Source of the DNA: Streptococcus suis
Lineage (GTDB): Bacteria > Bacillota > Bacilli > Lactobacillales > Streptococcaceae
Assembly: GCF_019856455.1 (NCBI RefSeq)
Contig: NZ_CP082205.1
Location: forward strand, 1,240,001-1,304,000
Length of the DNA stretch: 64,000 bases
Direction of reading: 5' to 3'
The position numbers were made by a program, and so were the translations under genes. The notes under the pieces are model-generated. The model saw only the letters and a program-made list of their open reading frames with translations. It searched no databases and was not told the DNA's origin. This document shows, piece by piece, positions 1-9,563 of this stretch. Each line of letters starts with the position of its first letter. Position 1 is the first letter of the stretch.

Positions 1-918
1 TCAGCTGGTGGAGGTATTTATTACTATGGATTTAATTTCATGAATGAACATAGTCCAAATACCCCACACAATGTTTCAAGTAGTCGCTTCAAAACAAAAG
101 AGGATTTGCAAACCTATCTAAAAGGAATCTTTGATGTTACCTACCTCTTGGATGCAGTCGAAATCCAAGCGATTGCTACTAAGGGGAAAGAGGCTTATCC
201 TTACTTTTTTAACAAGATAGAGTTGGTTCCAGCCACTGAAGCACACACCAATCAGATTCCTGGCTATCAAAATACTCATGATCGCATTAGGAAATTAAGT
301 GATGATGAGCTGGCTAACCTGAATATTGCGACTATCAACGATGCGATTGACCATGCCCTAGTTGCCAAAACATCACTGTTACCAGAGCAAGACTATCTAC
401 GTGAAAATTTGAAGAACTATTATTTCGTACCGCTTTATTATCCGATTTATGCAGGATTACAAAATGATCAAGGTACTGTCGGTGGTTTACAATTCCGTAA
501 GACAGCCTTGGAACTTCTTGCTGCAAAAGGTTGGGAAGAAGGCTTTATTCCTTATGCAACAGACAAGCTAAAAGCGGAAGCAGAGGCGGCAGGTCGTCCA
601 TTATCCGATCAGTTTATTTTTGAAAAAATATTTGCTGATCAATATGCGGATTATACAAGCTTCAAAAAAGCTATGTACAAAGAACGCCTAGATAAGAAAA
701 ATAGTATGAAGGCTATCAGTTTTATCTACAATGGTCGGACTGAAACAATCGAGAATTACGATACTCTTAAGCTCCTGATGCAGGATGCAGTTAATAAAGA
801 TTACCAGGCAGCTCAGAATGGTCAAATAGGATTTAATCGTCAAGGTTTGAAAGATGCTATTTTGAAAGCCTATGTCAAGCTAACAGATAGTTTCAGTTCC
901 TCTATATTTGGAGAATGA
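1..918 (+). CDS. Zinc metalloprotease, M26 (ZmpB/ZmpC/IgA1 protease-like) C-terminal part, 5' truncated by window edge
   Basis: The reading frame is open from base 1 (Ser-Ala-Gly-Gly-Gly at the left edge), so the Met at 40 is probably internal and the gene starts outside the window. About 305 residues are visible. They resemble the C-terminal region of streptococcal surface metalloproteases of family M26, with segments such as FEKIFADQYADYTSFKKAM and a late NGRTETIENYDTLKLLM block. The HExxH zinc motif of this family lies upstream and is not visible, so catalytic competence cannot be judged. These proteins are normally exported and wall-associated, and cleave host proteins such as IgA1 or mucins. 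A terminator hairpin follows. The family assignment is from sequence recognition only; it is moderately sure and the exact subtype is not. Confidence 0.7.
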   Translation, partial: SAGGGIYYYGFNFMNEHSPNTPHNVSSSRFKTKEDLQTYLKGIFDVTYLLDAVEIQAIATKGKEAYPYFFNKIELVPATEAHTNQIPGYQNTHDRIRKLSDDELANLNIATINDAIDHALVAKTSLLPEQDYLRENLKNYYFVPLYYPIYAGLQNDQGTVGGLQFRKTALELLAAKGWEEGFIPYATDKLKAEAEAAGRPLSDQFIFEKIFADQYADYTSFKKAMYKERLDKKNSMKAISFIYNGRTETIENYDTLKLLMQDAVNKDYQAAQNGQIGFNRQGLKDAILKAYVKLTDSFSSSIFGE

Positions 919-944
919 TGGAAGTCTGCTCTATATACAAAATG

Positions 945-990
945 GGAAGAAATTGAAAGATAATATTTTCGGTTTCTTCCTTTTATTTTT
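945..990 (+). terminator. Rho-independent terminator after the metalloprotease gene
   Basis: GGAAGAAA (945-952) pairs with TTTCTTCC (973-980), followed by a T-rich run. It separates the protease gene from the DUF1149 operon. Confidence 0.75.
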
Positions 991-1008
991 TTAATCTTCA
1001 ATACATTA

Positions 1009-1017
1009 TGGTATAAT
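1009..1017 (+). promoter_or_regulatory. Extended -10 promoter of the DUF1149-degV-dapB-cca operon
   Basis: TGGTATAAT is a consensus extended -10 (TGn-TATAAT). The -35 region is poor, as is usual for extended -10 promoters. The ribosome binding site AGGAG lies at 1036-1040. Confidence 0.6.
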
Positions 1018-1049
1018 ATGCATAATATTGTTTATAGGAGAAGTTAGAA

Positions 1050-1424
1050 ATGGAAATCATTCGCGATAAAGAATTTGTCAATCAGTATCATTTTGATGCC
1101 CGCAATCACGCGTGGGAAAAAGAGAACGGAATTCCGGAAACAAAATTGAAAGTTGACTTTCAATTGATTGAGCAAAATCGTGCGGAAAATCGAACATCTA
1201 TGATTACCATTTTGCGCTTTATGATTGTACTAGATCATTTTGTGATTTCAGGTGCCATGAGTCAGGCCGTTCACTTACCAAATCGATTGGTAGAAGAGCC
1301 AACTGAATTTACTGATGAGGAAAAACGTGTTTTGGTAGAGCCTCTTTTGGACATTTTAAAACGAATGACTTATGAGGTTACTGAAATCGCCTTTGATGCA
1401 CCAGGAGTGAATTTGGAGTTTTAA
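1050..1424 (+). CDS. DUF1149 family protein
   Basis: A 124-residue soluble protein with no signal peptide or membrane segment. It matches, from memory, the small DUF1149 family that precedes degV in streptococci; the function is unknown. AGGAG lies 9 bases before the ATG. It is the first gene of a tightly packed run (DUF1149, degV, dapB, cca, ABC-F ATPase, membrane protein) in which genes abut or overlap, so they are very likely co-transcribed. The next gene starts two bases after its stop. Confidence 0.8.
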   Translation: MEIIRDKEFVNQYHFDARNHAWEKENGIPETKLKVDFQLIEQNRAENRTSMITILRFMIVLDHFVISGAMSQAVHLPNRLVEEPTEFTDEEKRVLVEPLLDILKRMTYEVTEIAFDAPGVNLEF

Positions 1425-1425
1425 T

Positions 1426-2277
1426 ATGAAATTAGCAGTTATAACTGACTCATCGGCTGTTTTGAATGTCCGAAGTATTGAGCGGGATGACCTGTTTGTC
1501 CTAAGTATTCCAGTCAGCATCGATGGGGAAAATTATATCGAAGGGCAAAATTTGACGGTTGAAGAGTTTTATCAAAAAATGGCTTCATCGAAAGAATTAC
1601 CTAAAACAAGTCAACCAAGTTTGATGGAATTGGAAGAAATTCTTAGAGGCTTGAAAGATAAAGGCTATACACACGCACTTGGCTTATTCTTGTCATCAGG
1701 TATTTCAGGTTTTTATCAAAACATTCAATATTTAGCTGATGAATTTGAAGGATTAACCGTTGCCTTTCCAGATACCAAAATCACATCGGCTCCTTTAGGC
1801 ATGATGGTAGAAAATGTTCTCAAATGGGCTGACTCTGGACTTAGTTTTGAAGAAATTTTAGGTAAGTTGGACCAAGAAATTGGGAAGACAACAGCCTTTA
1901 TCATGGTCGATGACCTCAATCACTTGGTAAAAGGTGGTCGCTTGTCCAATGGTGCAGCCTTGTTAGGCAATCTCTTGAGTATCAAGCCGATTCTATACTT
2001 TACAGATGAAGGTAAGATTGAAGTGTATGAAAAAGTTCGGACGGAGAAAAAGGCCATTAAACGCCTCTTGGAAATCCTCCAAGAACAAACGACCGAAGGG
2101 CAGTATCAAATTGCTATCATTCATGCCAATGCACCTCAGAAGGCTGAAAACTTTAAACAGCAGTTGGAAGAAGCAGGTGTCGGTAGCGATTTACCAATCG
2201 TGTCATTTGGTTCGGTCATCGGTACGCACTTGGGAGAAGGGGCAGTGGCCTTTGGTATTTCTCCCATTATTGAATAG
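1426..2277 (+). CDS. DegV family fatty-acid-binding protein
   Basis: 283 residues, the usual DegV length. The N-terminus has the VITDSSA element and the middle has the family's [20 protein letters not shown] segment that lines the lipid pocket. DegV/FakB proteins bind a fatty acid and present it to the kinase FakA, whose product enters phospholipid synthesis. Whether this paralogue is a true FakB cannot be told from sequence. Cytoplasmic, second gene of the DUF1149 operon; the GGAG ribosome binding site lies inside the end of the preceding gene. Confidence 0.88.
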   Translation: MKLAVITDSSAVLNVRSIERDDLFVLSIPVSIDGENYIEGQNLTVEEFYQKMASSKELPKTSQPSLMELEEILRGLKDKGYTHALGLFLSSGISGFYQNIQYLADEFEGLTVAFPDTKITSAPLGMMVENVLKWADSGLSFEEILGKLDQEIGKTTAFIMVDDLNHLVKGGRLSNGAALLGNLLSIKPILYFTDEGKIEVYEKVRTEKKAIKRLLEILQEQTTEGQYQIAIIHANAPQKAENFKQQLEEAGVGSDLPIVSFGSVIGTHLGEGAVAFGISPIIE

Positions 2278-2285
2278 GAGTTTGC

Positions 2286-3053
2286 ATGACAATTAAGGTA
2301 ATTATCGCAGGATTTAAAGGGAAAATGGGCTCAACAGCTGTTGAGATGGTCAAAGGTGACGCAGAACTTAGTCTGGCTGCCTTGGTGGACCCATTTGCGA
2401 CAGAAACAGAAGTAGACGGTGTTCCTGTTTTCAAGACCAAAGAAGAAGTTGCCAGCCTAGAAGCTGATGTCTGGGTGGATTTTACAACGCCAAAATTTGC
2501 CTATGAAAACACACGTTTTGCCTTGGAAAATGGTTTCGCACCTGTGGTTGGAACGACAGGATTTACCCCTGAAGAAATCGAGGAATTGACTGCCTTATCT
2601 GCTGAGAAGGGCTTGGGCGGCTTGATTGCTCCTAACTTTGCTATTGGCGCTATCTTGCTCATGCAGTTCGCAGCCCAGGCAGCCAAATATTTCCCAAATC
2701 TTGAAATCATTGAATTACACCATGACAAGAAGAAGGATGCACCGAGCGGAACGGCTGTCAAAACGGCCGAACTCATTTCACAAGTGCGTCAATCACAAGT
2801 TCAAGGGGCAGCGGATGAGGAAGAGCTGATTGCTGGTGCTCGTGGGGCAGAATTTGACGGCTTCCGTATCCACTCAGTACGCTTGCCAGGCCTTGTTGCC
2901 CATCAGGAAGTGATTTTTGGGGCACAGGGAGAAGGCTTGACCATTCGTCATGACTCTTACGATCGTATTTCCTTTATGGGCGGTGTCAATCTCGGCATTA
3001 AAGAGGTAGTCAAACGCTCACAACTCGTTTATGGTTTGGAACACTTATTATGA
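2286..3053 (+). CDS. dapB: 4-hydroxy-tetrahydrodipicolinate reductase
   Basis: 255 residues. DapB reduces hydroxy-tetrahydrodipicolinate to tetrahydrodipicolinate with NAD(P)H, a step in lysine and diaminopimelate synthesis. The N-terminal dinucleotide-binding loop reads GFKGKMG, and the catalytic and substrate-binding [13 protein letters not shown] block lies near residue 140-155. AGGAG precedes the ATG by 5 bases. Its TGA overlaps the ATG of cca (ATGA), which indicates translational coupling. The pairing with cca is a common streptococcal arrangement rather than a pathway link. Confidence 0.95.
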   Translation: MTIKVIIAGFKGKMGSTAVEMVKGDAELSLAALVDPFATETEVDGVPVFKTKEEVASLEADVWVDFTTPKFAYENTRFALENGFAPVVGTTGFTPEEIEELTALSAEKGLGGLIAPNFAIGAILLMQFAAQAAKYFPNLEIIELHHDKKKDAPSGTAVKTAELISQVRQSQVQGAADEEELIAGARGAEFDGFRIHSVRLPGLVAHQEVIFGAQGEGLTIRHDSYDRISFMGGVNLGIKEVVKRSQLVYGLEHLL

Positions 3054-4261
3054 AATTAAACAATCTGCCTTCTGAGTTTCAGGAGGCTTTGCCGATTTTA
3101 GAGAAAATTAAAGCAGCTGGTTACGAGGCTTATTTCGTTGGTGGCTCCGTGCGGGATGCCATTCTCGGTAGGCCTATTCATGATGTCGACATTGCCACTT
3201 CCAGCTATCCGCAAGAAACCAAGCAAATCTTTCCGCGGACTATTGATGTGGGGATTGAGCATGGAACTGTCCTAGTCTTGGATGGTGGCAAAGAGTATGA
3301 AATTACCACCTTTCGGACAGAGGAGGAGTATGTCGACTTCCGCAGACCGAGCCAGGTTTCTTTTGTGCGTTCCTTAGAAGAGGATCTCAAACGTCGCGAC
3401 TTCACAGTCAACGCCTTTGCTCTGGATGAAGAAGCACAGATTGTTGACATCTTTGATGGGATGACTGACTTAGAAAACCGCACCCTACGGGCTGTAGGCA
3501 TCCCGGCTGAGCGTTTCAACGAAGATGCCCTCCGTATCATGCGTGGATTTCGCTTTGCAGCGACCTTGGACTTTGAGATTGAACCGACGACATTTACAGC
3601 TATGGTTGAAACCGCACCGCTTTTGGAAAAAATCTCGGTGGAACGTAGCTTTATCGAGTTTGATAAACTCTTGATGGCGGATTTTTGGCGAAAAGGCTTG
3701 CGCGCTATGATTGATTCTAAGGCTTACAATTTCTTGCCTGATTTAGTTGGAAAAGGAGAACAACTGGCTAGAATGCTGTCCAGTTTGGCAGAAGACTTCC
3801 AATTTTCAACTTCTGAACAAGCTTGGGCCATGCTCTTTGTCTGTCTCGGTATCGAGAACATCAAATCCTTCCTGAAAAAATGGAAAACCAGCAATTATTT
3901 CCAACGCAACGTGGTCAAGTTGGTAGAGATTTATCAACTTCGCCAAGCAGGACCTGTTACCAAGCAAATCTGTTTCAAGTATGGCAAAGAATTCTTGTAC
4001 TTGGTAGAGGAACTCCGTCAAGCACAGGGGTTGACTACAGATTTTGAAGCAATTGACCAGATCGATCAAGCATTGACCATTCATGACAAGCATGAAATTG
4101 TTGTCAACGGCGGTCATCTGATGAAGGCGTTTGACCTCAAACCAGGTCCAGTATTGGGCACTTTGCTCAAAGAGGTGGAATTCCAGATTGTGGAAGGACA
4201 GCTAGAGAACGAAGAGCAAGCGATTATGACATTTGTGAAAGGAATCTTAGAGAATGAGTGA
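3050..4261 (+). CDS. cca: CCA tRNA nucleotidyltransferase
   Basis: 403 residues. Adds or repairs the CCA end of tRNAs. The class II nucleotidyltransferase head is plain: [20 protein letters not shown] near residues 26-45 carries the GGxxR and DxD motifs, and [12 protein letters not shown] follows near residue 112-123. The long helical body and tail are of normal length. It starts within dapB by a 4-base overlap, and its end overlaps the start of the downstream ABC-F gene by 8 bases, so all three are translated from one message. Confidence 0.95.
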   Translation: MKLNNLPSEFQEALPILEKIKAAGYEAYFVGGSVRDAILGRPIHDVDIATSSYPQETKQIFPRTIDVGIEHGTVLVLDGGKEYEITTFRTEEEYVDFRRPSQVSFVRSLEEDLKRRDFTVNAFALDEEAQIVDIFDGMTDLENRTLRAVGIPAERFNEDALRIMRGFRFAATLDFEIEPTTFTAMVETAPLLEKISVERSFIEFDKLLMADFWRKGLRAMIDSKAYNFLPDLVGKGEQLARMLSSLAEDFQFSTSEQAWAMLFVCLGIENIKSFLKKWKTSNYFQRNVVKLVEIYQLRQAGPVTKQICFKYGKEFLYLVEELRQAQGLTTDFEAIDQIDQALTIHDKHEIVVNGGHLMKAFDLKPGPVLGTLLKEVEFQIVEGQLENEEQAIMTFVKGILENE

Positions 4262-6122
4262 TTTTATCGTTGAACACCTAACTAAATCTGTCGGAGATAA
4301 AACGGTCTTTGCTGATCTGTCTTTCATCATCCATCAAGGCGACCGTATCGGTATTATCGGGGTCAATGGTACAGGAAAGACGACTTTGCTGGATGTTCTG
4401 TCAGGTCGTATCGGTTTTGACGGAGATGTATTACCTTTTCGTACAAAAAATGCCTATAAAATTTCTTATCTGACCCAGGAACCTGAATTTGATGAAAGCC
4501 AAACTGTCTTAGATACTGTTCTGTCTTCGGATTTACGGGAAACCCAGTTAATCCGTGAATATGAACGGCTCTTGTCAAACTATGATGAAAGCAGTCAAGC
4601 CAGACTAGAAAAGGTGATGGCAGAAATGGATGCTCTCAACGCTTGGGAAATTGAAAGCCAGGTCAAGACCGTTCTATCCAAACTTGGCTTAACAGACCTC
4701 AACAAAACTGTTGCTGAGTTATCGGGTGGTCTACGTAGACGAGTGCAATTGGCCCAAGTCCTCCTTGGCAATGCTGACTTGCTCTTGCTGGATGAACCGA
4801 CTAACCACTTGGACATTGATACCATTGAATGGTTGACGACTTTCTTGAAAAATACTAAAAAGTCTGTTCTATTTATTACTCACGATCGCTATTTCTTGGA
4901 CAATGTGGCGACACGGATTTTTGAATTGGACCGCGCCAGCTTAACCGAATATCAGGGAAATTACCAGGACTATGTTCGCTTGAAGGCAGAACAGGACGAG
5001 CGAGATGCCGCCCTTCACCATAAGAAAGAGCAACTCTACAAACAAGAGCTGGCTTGGATGCGCAGACAACCTCAAGCTCGTGCAACCAAGCAACAGGCTC
5101 GTATCAATCGTTTCCATGACCTCAAAGGCGATTTAGCCAACAAGATAGACGATAGCGAACTGGAAATCAATTTTGAAACCTCTCGTATCGGCAAAAAAGT
5201 CATTAACTTTGAAAATGTCAGCTTTTCCTATCCTGACAAGCCCATTTTAGCAGACTTTAACCTGCTCATTCAAAACAAGGACCGCATAGGAATTGTCGGT
5301 GATAATGGAAAAGGAAAATCCACTTTGCTCAATCTGATTGCAGGTGATTTGCAGGCAGACAGCGGTAAGGTAGATATTGGTGAAACCATCCGTATCGGCT
5401 ACTTCTCGCAAACAATTAAAGGACTAGACGAAAGCAAGCGGGTCATCAATTTCTTGCAGGAAGTAGCAGAAGAAGCAAAAACGACTTCTGGTATGGTTTC
5501 TATCGCAGAACTCTTGGAGCAATTCCTCTTCCCACGCAATACCCACGGTACCTTGATTGAAAAGTTGTCTGGCGGGGAGAAGAAGCGACTTTATTTGCTG
5601 AAGATTCTCTTGCAACGGCCCAATGTTCTCTTACTAGATGAGCCGACCAACGACTTGGACATAGCGACTCTGACAGTCTTGGAACATTTCTTGCAGGGCT
5701 TTACTGGTCCAGTCATTACCGTTAGTCACGACCGTTATTTCTTGGACAAGGTTGCGACCAAAATCCTCGCTTTCGAAGATAGCGGCATTCAGACCTTCTT
5801 TGGCAACTACACAGACTATCTGGATGAGAAGGCCTTTCTGGCTTCCAGCTCTGCCATTTCCTTGGAAAAACCAAAGGAGAAAACCGAGAAAATCAAAGAG
5901 AACAAGAAGCGGATGTCCTACTTTGAGAAGCAGGAATGGGCAACCATCGAAGAGGATATTGCTGGCTTGGAGGAGCGGATTGCGGCAATCGAGGCGGAAA
6001 TGCTGACCTGTGGTAGTGATTTTACAAAATTGTCCGATTTGCAGAAGGAATTAGATGAGAAAAACGACCTGCTCTTGGAAAAATATGAGCGGTATGAGTA
6101 TCTGAGCGAGTTGGAGGGCTAG
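4254..6122 (+). CDS. ABC-F family ATPase (Uup-like)
   Basis: 622 residues with two ABC ATPase domains on one chain and no membrane segments, the ABC-F layout. Walker A motifs read GVNGTGKTT and GDNGKGKST. The signatures are LSGGLRRR and LSGGEKKR, and each Walker B ends LLLDEPTN. The interdomain arm carries [17 protein letters not shown], and a charged C-terminal coiled coil (about 540-622) argues for the Uup type rather than EttA. ABC-F proteins act on the ribosome; Uup-type members are linked to ribosome function and DNA stability. No sign that it is an antibiotic-protection member. Confidence 0.88.
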   Translation: MSDFIVEHLTKSVGDKTVFADLSFIIHQGDRIGIIGVNGTGKTTLLDVLSGRIGFDGDVLPFRTKNAYKISYLTQEPEFDESQTVLDTVLSSDLRETQLIREYERLLSNYDESSQARLEKVMAEMDALNAWEIESQVKTVLSKLGLTDLNKTVAELSGGLRRRVQLAQVLLGNADLLLLDEPTNHLDIDTIEWLTTFLKNTKKSVLFITHDRYFLDNVATRIFELDRASLTEYQGNYQDYVRLKAEQDERDAALHHKKEQLYKQELAWMRRQPQARATKQQARINRFHDLKGDLANKIDDSELEINFETSRIGKKVINFENVSFSYPDKPILADFNLLIQNKDRIGIVGDNGKGKSTLLNLIAGDLQADSGKVDIGETIRIGYFSQTIKGLDESKRVINFLQEVAEEAKTTSGMVSIAELLEQFLFPRNTHGTLIEKLSGGEKKRLYLLKILLQRPNVLLLDEPTNDLDIATLTVLEHFLQGFTGPVITVSHDRYFLDKVATKILAFEDSGIQTFFGNYTDYLDEKAFLASSSAISLEKPKEKTEKIKENKKRMSYFEKQEWATIEEDIAGLEERIAAIEAEMLTCGSDFTKLSDLQKELDEKNDLLLEKYERYEYLSELEG

Positions 6123-6458
6123 ATGAAAGTTCTTGTCATGTCTTATATGGTCATCTATCTTTTGGTGACCTTGGGAGCGGCTTTGTTTAGCTATCTAAAG
6201 ACCAAAAAAATGAATACATTGCGCTTGTTATTAACGGTCTTATCCATGCTCTTGCTAGCTGTTACACTCTATTTTTACAGTCAGGCCTATCACGATGTAC
6301 AAATGGTGGGGTTTGCTCTGGGATTTACCTTTATTTCTACTCTTTTTCTTTATAATGGAACGAAAGAGGGTAGTAATTTTACGACAGTTATGCTCTTTTC
6401 CATTGGTCGCTTTATTTTACATATTCAATTTTTAATTTTGCTCTATCTCTTTCGATAG
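6123..6458 (+). CDS. Small integral membrane protein, unknown function
   Basis: 111 residues forming about four hydrophobic helices with short Lys-rich turns (KTKKMN near residue 27). The ATG directly follows the stop of the ABC-F gene, so it is the last gene of the operon. I do not recognise the family. The even spread of hydrophobic helices and absence of charged motifs give no clue to activity. Confidence 0.7.
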   Translation: MKVLVMSYMVIYLLVTLGAALFSYLKTKKMNTLRLLLTVLSMLLLAVTLYFYSQAYHDVQMVGFALGFTFISTLFLYNGTKEGSNFTTVMLFSIGRFILHIQFLILLYLFR

Positions 6459-6494
6459 GGCAAATTTTTTATCCGTTCAAATTTTTGAAAAGGC

Positions 6495-6524
6495 TTTACG
6501 CAAACCTTTGCGTTATGGTATAAT
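6495..6524 (+). promoter_or_regulatory. glk promoter with a perfect palindrome in the spacer
   Basis: The -35 element TTTACG (6495-6500) and the extended -10 TGG-TATAAT (ending 6524) are 18 bases apart. The palindrome ACGCAAACCTTTGCGT (6498-6513; 7-bp arms, 2-bp centre) fills the spacer and overlaps the -35. It resembles LacI/GalR-family operators, so repression of glk by such a regulator is inferred. Confidence 0.6.
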
Positions 6525-6553
6525 AAAGAAAATATACACGTAAGGAGAAAATT

Positions 6554-7513
6554 ATGGCAAAAAAAATTATTGGTATTGACTTAGGTGGTACATCAGTTAA
6601 GTTGGCGATTCTCACAACGGAAGGTGAGATACAAGAAAAATGGTCCATCAAGACAAATATATTAGACGATGGAAGTCATATTGTTCCTGATATTATTGAC
6701 AGTATCAAGCAGCGATTTGAAACCCATGATTTGACAAAAGATGACTTTTTGGGTGTTGGTATGGGGTCTCCTGGTGTCGTTGATAGCGAAGCTGGTACTG
6801 TTATCGGTGCCTATAACCTCAACTGGAAGACCTTGCAATTGGTTAAAGATCAGTTTGAATCTGCGCTCGGTTTACCATTCTTTATCGACAATGATGCCAA
6901 CGTAGCAGCTCTTGGTGAGCAGTGGGTAGGTGCTGGTAACAACAATCCCAACGTTGTCTTTATGACGCTTGGTACAGGTGTTGGTGGCGGAGTCATCGCT
7001 GCTGGAAACTTGATTCGTGGTGTCAAAGGCGCTGGTGGTGAATTAGGTCATATCACAGTTGACTTTGATGAGCCATTTGCATGTACTTGTGGTAAGAAAG
7101 GTTGTCTAGAAACAGTTGCTTCAGCGACAGGTATTGTCAACCTCAGCCGTCGTTATGCTGATCAATACGCAGGCGATGCAAAACTGAAACAAATGATCGA
7201 TGATGGGCAAGATGTAACGGCTAAAGATGTCTTTGACTTGGCAAAAGAAGGCGATGATTTGGCCTTGATTGTCTACCGTCACTTCTCAGAATACCTAGGT
7301 GTTGCCTGTGCAAACATTGCTGCAGTCCTCAATCCTACCTACATCGTTCTGGGTGGCGGTGTATCAGCTGCAGGAGAGTTCTTATTGGATGGCGTTCGCA
7401 AGGTCTTTGCTGAAAATAGCTTCCCACAAATCAAGGAAAGCACGCAAATTGTCTTGGCAACTCGTGGTAATGATGCTGGTGTCCTAGGTGCCGCATCACT
7501 AGTTTTGAAATAA
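6554..7513 (+). CDS. glk: Glucokinase, ROK family
   Basis: 319 residues. Phosphorylates glucose to glucose 6-phosphate at the entry to glycolysis. The ATP-binding loop GIDLGGTSVK is at residues 7-16. DNDANVAALGE contains the catalytic Asp near residue 115. The ROK zinc cluster CTCGKKGCLE is at about 176-185. AGGAG precedes the start. It has its own promoter with an operator-like palindrome and is followed by an extragenic repeat rather than another gene, so it is monocistronic. Confidence 0.95.
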   Translation: MAKKIIGIDLGGTSVKLAILTTEGEIQEKWSIKTNILDDGSHIVPDIIDSIKQRFETHDLTKDDFLGVGMGSPGVVDSEAGTVIGAYNLNWKTLQLVKDQFESALGLPFFIDNDANVAALGEQWVGAGNNNPNVVFMTLGTGVGGGVIAAGNLIRGVKGAGGELGHITVDFDEPFACTCGKKGCLETVASATGIVNLSRRYADQYAGDAKLKQMIDDGQDVTAKDVFDLAKEGDDLALIVYRHFSEYLGVACANIAAVLNPTYIVLGGGVSAAGEFLLDGVRKVFAENSFPQIKESTQIVLATRGNDAGVLGAASLVLK

Positions 7514-7520
7514 TAACTGA

Positions 7521-7812
7521 GAGGCTGGGCTCAAGCCCAGCACCGCTTCTCAACGTTAGTGTCAACATCTCAGCGCAGTGGTTGATTGGCAGATTTGTTC
7601 GTGTTTTACACTCCAAATCTGACCATTACGACTGTTGCGAACAAAGTTCGCTCTATTTCCAACCTCAAAAGGTTCACTGAACCTTTTGAGCTGTGTGGGG
7701 GTGGGAGTGAAACAGTCTGGGGATAGACTGTTTCAGCTCAACAACTGGAAATAAGGACTTGTTGACGAACTCTTCTATGAATGGTCGAGTTCTTTCCCGC
7801 TCCCTTTTTTCT
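7521..7812 (-). repeat. Extragenic repeat, copy A
   Basis: About 290 bases of non-coding, hairpin-rich sequence. Its minus-strand reading matches the block at 49585-49975 and, more weakly, 58401-58610. Shared landmarks are a GCTGGGCT/AGCCCAGC hairpin at one end, a block ending in the aacaaatc/caatcaaccactgcgctgaga sites, GAACAAAGTTCGC, the AAACAGTCTgGGGATAGACTG stretch, and a terminal aactcgac/gagtt hairpin. It fills most of the 391-base gap between glk and the next gene. Confidence 0.75.
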
Positions 7813-7904
7813 AATCCGCTGTCACACTTTCTTTATATACATATATTGAAAGTTGGTTGATAAAAGGGTACAATAATAGTGAAAAGAGAAAGGAGTGTTG
7901 GTGT

Positions 7905-8183
7905 ATGAAACAAGTAAGTATGCCTAAACTAATTGACTATCTAACTATAGTCGGGCTTTTGATTTTACTGTCTGCCTTTTTCCTTGATTACTGGATTCGT
8001 GACTGGTTTTTCCCGTCTAGCTGGGGAAACGTAGCGACCATGTTGATTCTTCCTATACTAGGGACTCTAATTCTTATACTATCTATCTATTATAAAAAAT
8101 TGTGGACTGGTTTGATTAGTATCTTCTTAATGATCTCATTTCCTCTGATATTCGGTATTGGCTACTTTATATTTGGCCCCTAG
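7905..8183 (+). CDS. Small membrane protein, unknown function
   Basis: 92 residues. I start it at the ATG at 7905 (MKQVSMPKLIDY) because AAAGGAG lies about 8 bases before; a longer frame from 7857 has no ribosome binding site. It has three hydrophobic segments (about residues 14-30, 42-58 and 67-90) and is nearly all membrane. Family not recognised. It is followed at once by a second small membrane protein whose frame is broken. Confidence 0.6.
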   Translation: MKQVSMPKLIDYLTIVGLLILLSAFFLDYWIRDWFFPSSWGNVATMLILPILGTLILILSIYYKKLWTGLISIFLMISFPLIFGIGYFIFGP

Positions 8184-8194
8184 AAGGAGTGGTT

Positions 8195-8496
8195 ATGAAC
8201 CTGACTTTACTAAAAAGATTAAATCTAGTTTTGTATGGTTCGTAATTTTTCTCTTCGTCATGCTATTTTTGCCAATAGGGCAATGGTTTGATATTGTAAA
8301 TGTGAATTTTAAACTAACATTTTTCATCATTCCATTTTTCGGACTAGCCAGCTTACCAACGGCTATTTACACTAAAAATGTTCGTCAGATATTGTTGAGT
8401 GTTCTCTTGGTTGCCTTGTATTTTATATTGTTCAGCCTAATAACTGCCCTATCTGGTTTGTTCCACCTTAATTTTTATTCTTTGTTTTTCAAATGA
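8195..8496 (+). pseudogene. Small membrane protein with a frameshift in an A run
   Basis: AAGGAG (8184-8189) places the start at ATG 8195. That frame reads MNLTLLKRLN and stops after 16 codons. The downstream hydrophobic sequence (SSFVWFVIFLF onward to 8496) lies in the -1 frame. Adding one A to the AAAAA run near 8212-8216 restores MNLTLLKKIKSSFVWFVIF, a smooth 100-residue protein with about three membrane helices. A TTG at 8158 could open the second frame but lacks a ribosome binding site. It is therefore a real one-base deletion or a sequencing error in a homopolymer. Confidence 0.55.
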
Positions 8497-8497
8497 G

Positions 8498-8524
8498 AAC
8501 TCCGGTACAAAACTGGAGTTTTTT
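8498..8524 (+). terminator. Rho-independent terminator before thyA
   Basis: AACTCC (8498-8503) pairs with GGAGTT (8515-8520), followed by a T run. Confidence 0.75.
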
Positions 8525-8533
8525 GCTAGAATT

Positions 8534-8549
8534 TGCTATACTAAGACCA
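8534..8549 (+). promoter_or_regulatory. Extended -10 promoter of thyA, apparently leaderless
   Basis: TGC-TATACT ends at 8542, six bases before the thyA ATG at 8549. A start site about 7 bases after the -10 would fall on the ATG itself. No Shine-Dalgarno sequence fits in the gap (AAGACC). Confidence 0.55.
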
Positions 8550-9388
8550 TGACTAAAGCAGATATTATTTTTAAAGAGAACATTCGAAAGATTATGGAAG
8601 AGGGCGTTTTTTCAGAAAATGCTCGCCCACGTTACAAGGATGGAAATGTTGCTAATTCTAAGTATATTACTGGGTCCTTTGCTGAGTATGACTTGTCTAA
8701 GGGCGAGTTTCCTATTACCACACTAAGACCAATTCCGATTAAATCCGCCATAAAAGAAATTCTCTGGATTTACCAAGATCAGACTAATGACTTGTCTGTT
8801 TTACAAGAAAAGTATGGCGTCCAGTATTGGAATGATTGGGAAGTTGAGGGAACAGGCACAATCGGAGAACGTTACGGTGCGATTGTGAAAAAACATGACA
8901 TCATTTCAAAAATCCTTAAGCAATTGGAAGAAAATCCATGGAATCGCCGCAATGTGATTTCCTTGTGGGATTATGAGGCTTTTGACCAGTCAGCGGGTCT
9001 TTTGCCATGTGCCTTTCAAACTATGTTTGATGTTCGCCGAGTGGATGGGGAGATTTATCTGGATGCAACTCTAACTCAACGGTCAAATGATATGTTGGTG
9101 GCTCATCATATCAACGCTATGCAGTATGTAGCCCTTCAGATGATGATTGCTAAACATTTTGGCTGGAAGGTTGGGAAGTTTTTCTATTTCATCAATAATC
9201 TTCACATCTATGACAATCAGTTTGAACAAGCTGAAGAATTGCTCCGTCGTACACCATCTGAAGTAGAGCCTCGTTTGGTCTTGAACGTCCCAGACGGAAC
9301 AAACTTCTTTGATATAAAAGCAGAAGATTTTGAGTTGGTGGACTACAATCCAGTTAAACCGCAACTAAAGTTTGACTTGGCGATTTAA
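8549..9388 (+). CDS. thyA: Thymidylate synthase
   Basis: 279 residues. Methylates dUMP to dTMP using methylenetetrahydrofolate. The catalytic Cys lies in [10 protein letters not shown] near residue 154, with the downstream QRSNDMLVA(HH)IN substrate-binding segment and the conserved [13 protein letters not shown] block. Length is at the normal short end of ThyA. No ribosome binding site precedes the ATG and the -10 is only six bases away, so the mRNA may be leaderless. folA, which regenerates the folate oxidised here, follows 175 bases later behind a terminator. Confidence 0.95.
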   Translation: MTKADIIFKENIRKIMEEGVFSENARPRYKDGNVANSKYITGSFAEYDLSKGEFPITTLRPIPIKSAIKEILWIYQDQTNDLSVLQEKYGVQYWNDWEVEGTGTIGERYGAIVKKHDIISKILKQLEENPWNRRNVISLWDYEAFDQSAGLLPCAFQTMFDVRRVDGEIYLDATLTQRSNDMLVAHHINAMQYVALQMMIAKHFGWKVGKFFYFINNLHIYDNQFEQAEELLRRTPSEVEPRLVLNVPDGTNFFDIKAEDFELVDYNPVKPQLKFDLAI

Positions 9389-9490
9389 GATGAGGGGGGC
9401 TTTCCAGCACCAGCGAGATTCACATTCTACGAATATCGGAATCTTCCCTATCTCTGAGGAGTCGGTGATAGTTTCAGCACGATAAAAATT

Positions 9491-9521
9491 TGCACTAGAC
9501 CTACTTGGTAAGTGCATTTTT
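9491..9521 (+). terminator. Terminator between thyA and folA
   Basis: TGCACT (9491-9496) pairs with AGTGCA (9511-9516), followed by five T. folA therefore needs its own promoter; TGATAGAAT just downstream is a candidate extended -10. Confidence 0.65.
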
Positions 9522-9563
9522 CATGTTTTTTTGATAGAATGATAGGACGGAAAGTGAGAGAAA

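Noticed and set aside
7431..7616. Short minus-strand open frame at the end of glk and repeat copy A
   Set aside because: Overlaps glk and a non-coding repeat; the other repeat copies do not conserve the frame.
9389..9490. Possible riboswitch between thyA and folA
   Set aside because: Only weak local pairing is visible (GATTC/GAATC) before an ordinary terminator, and no known riboswitch core could be recognised.
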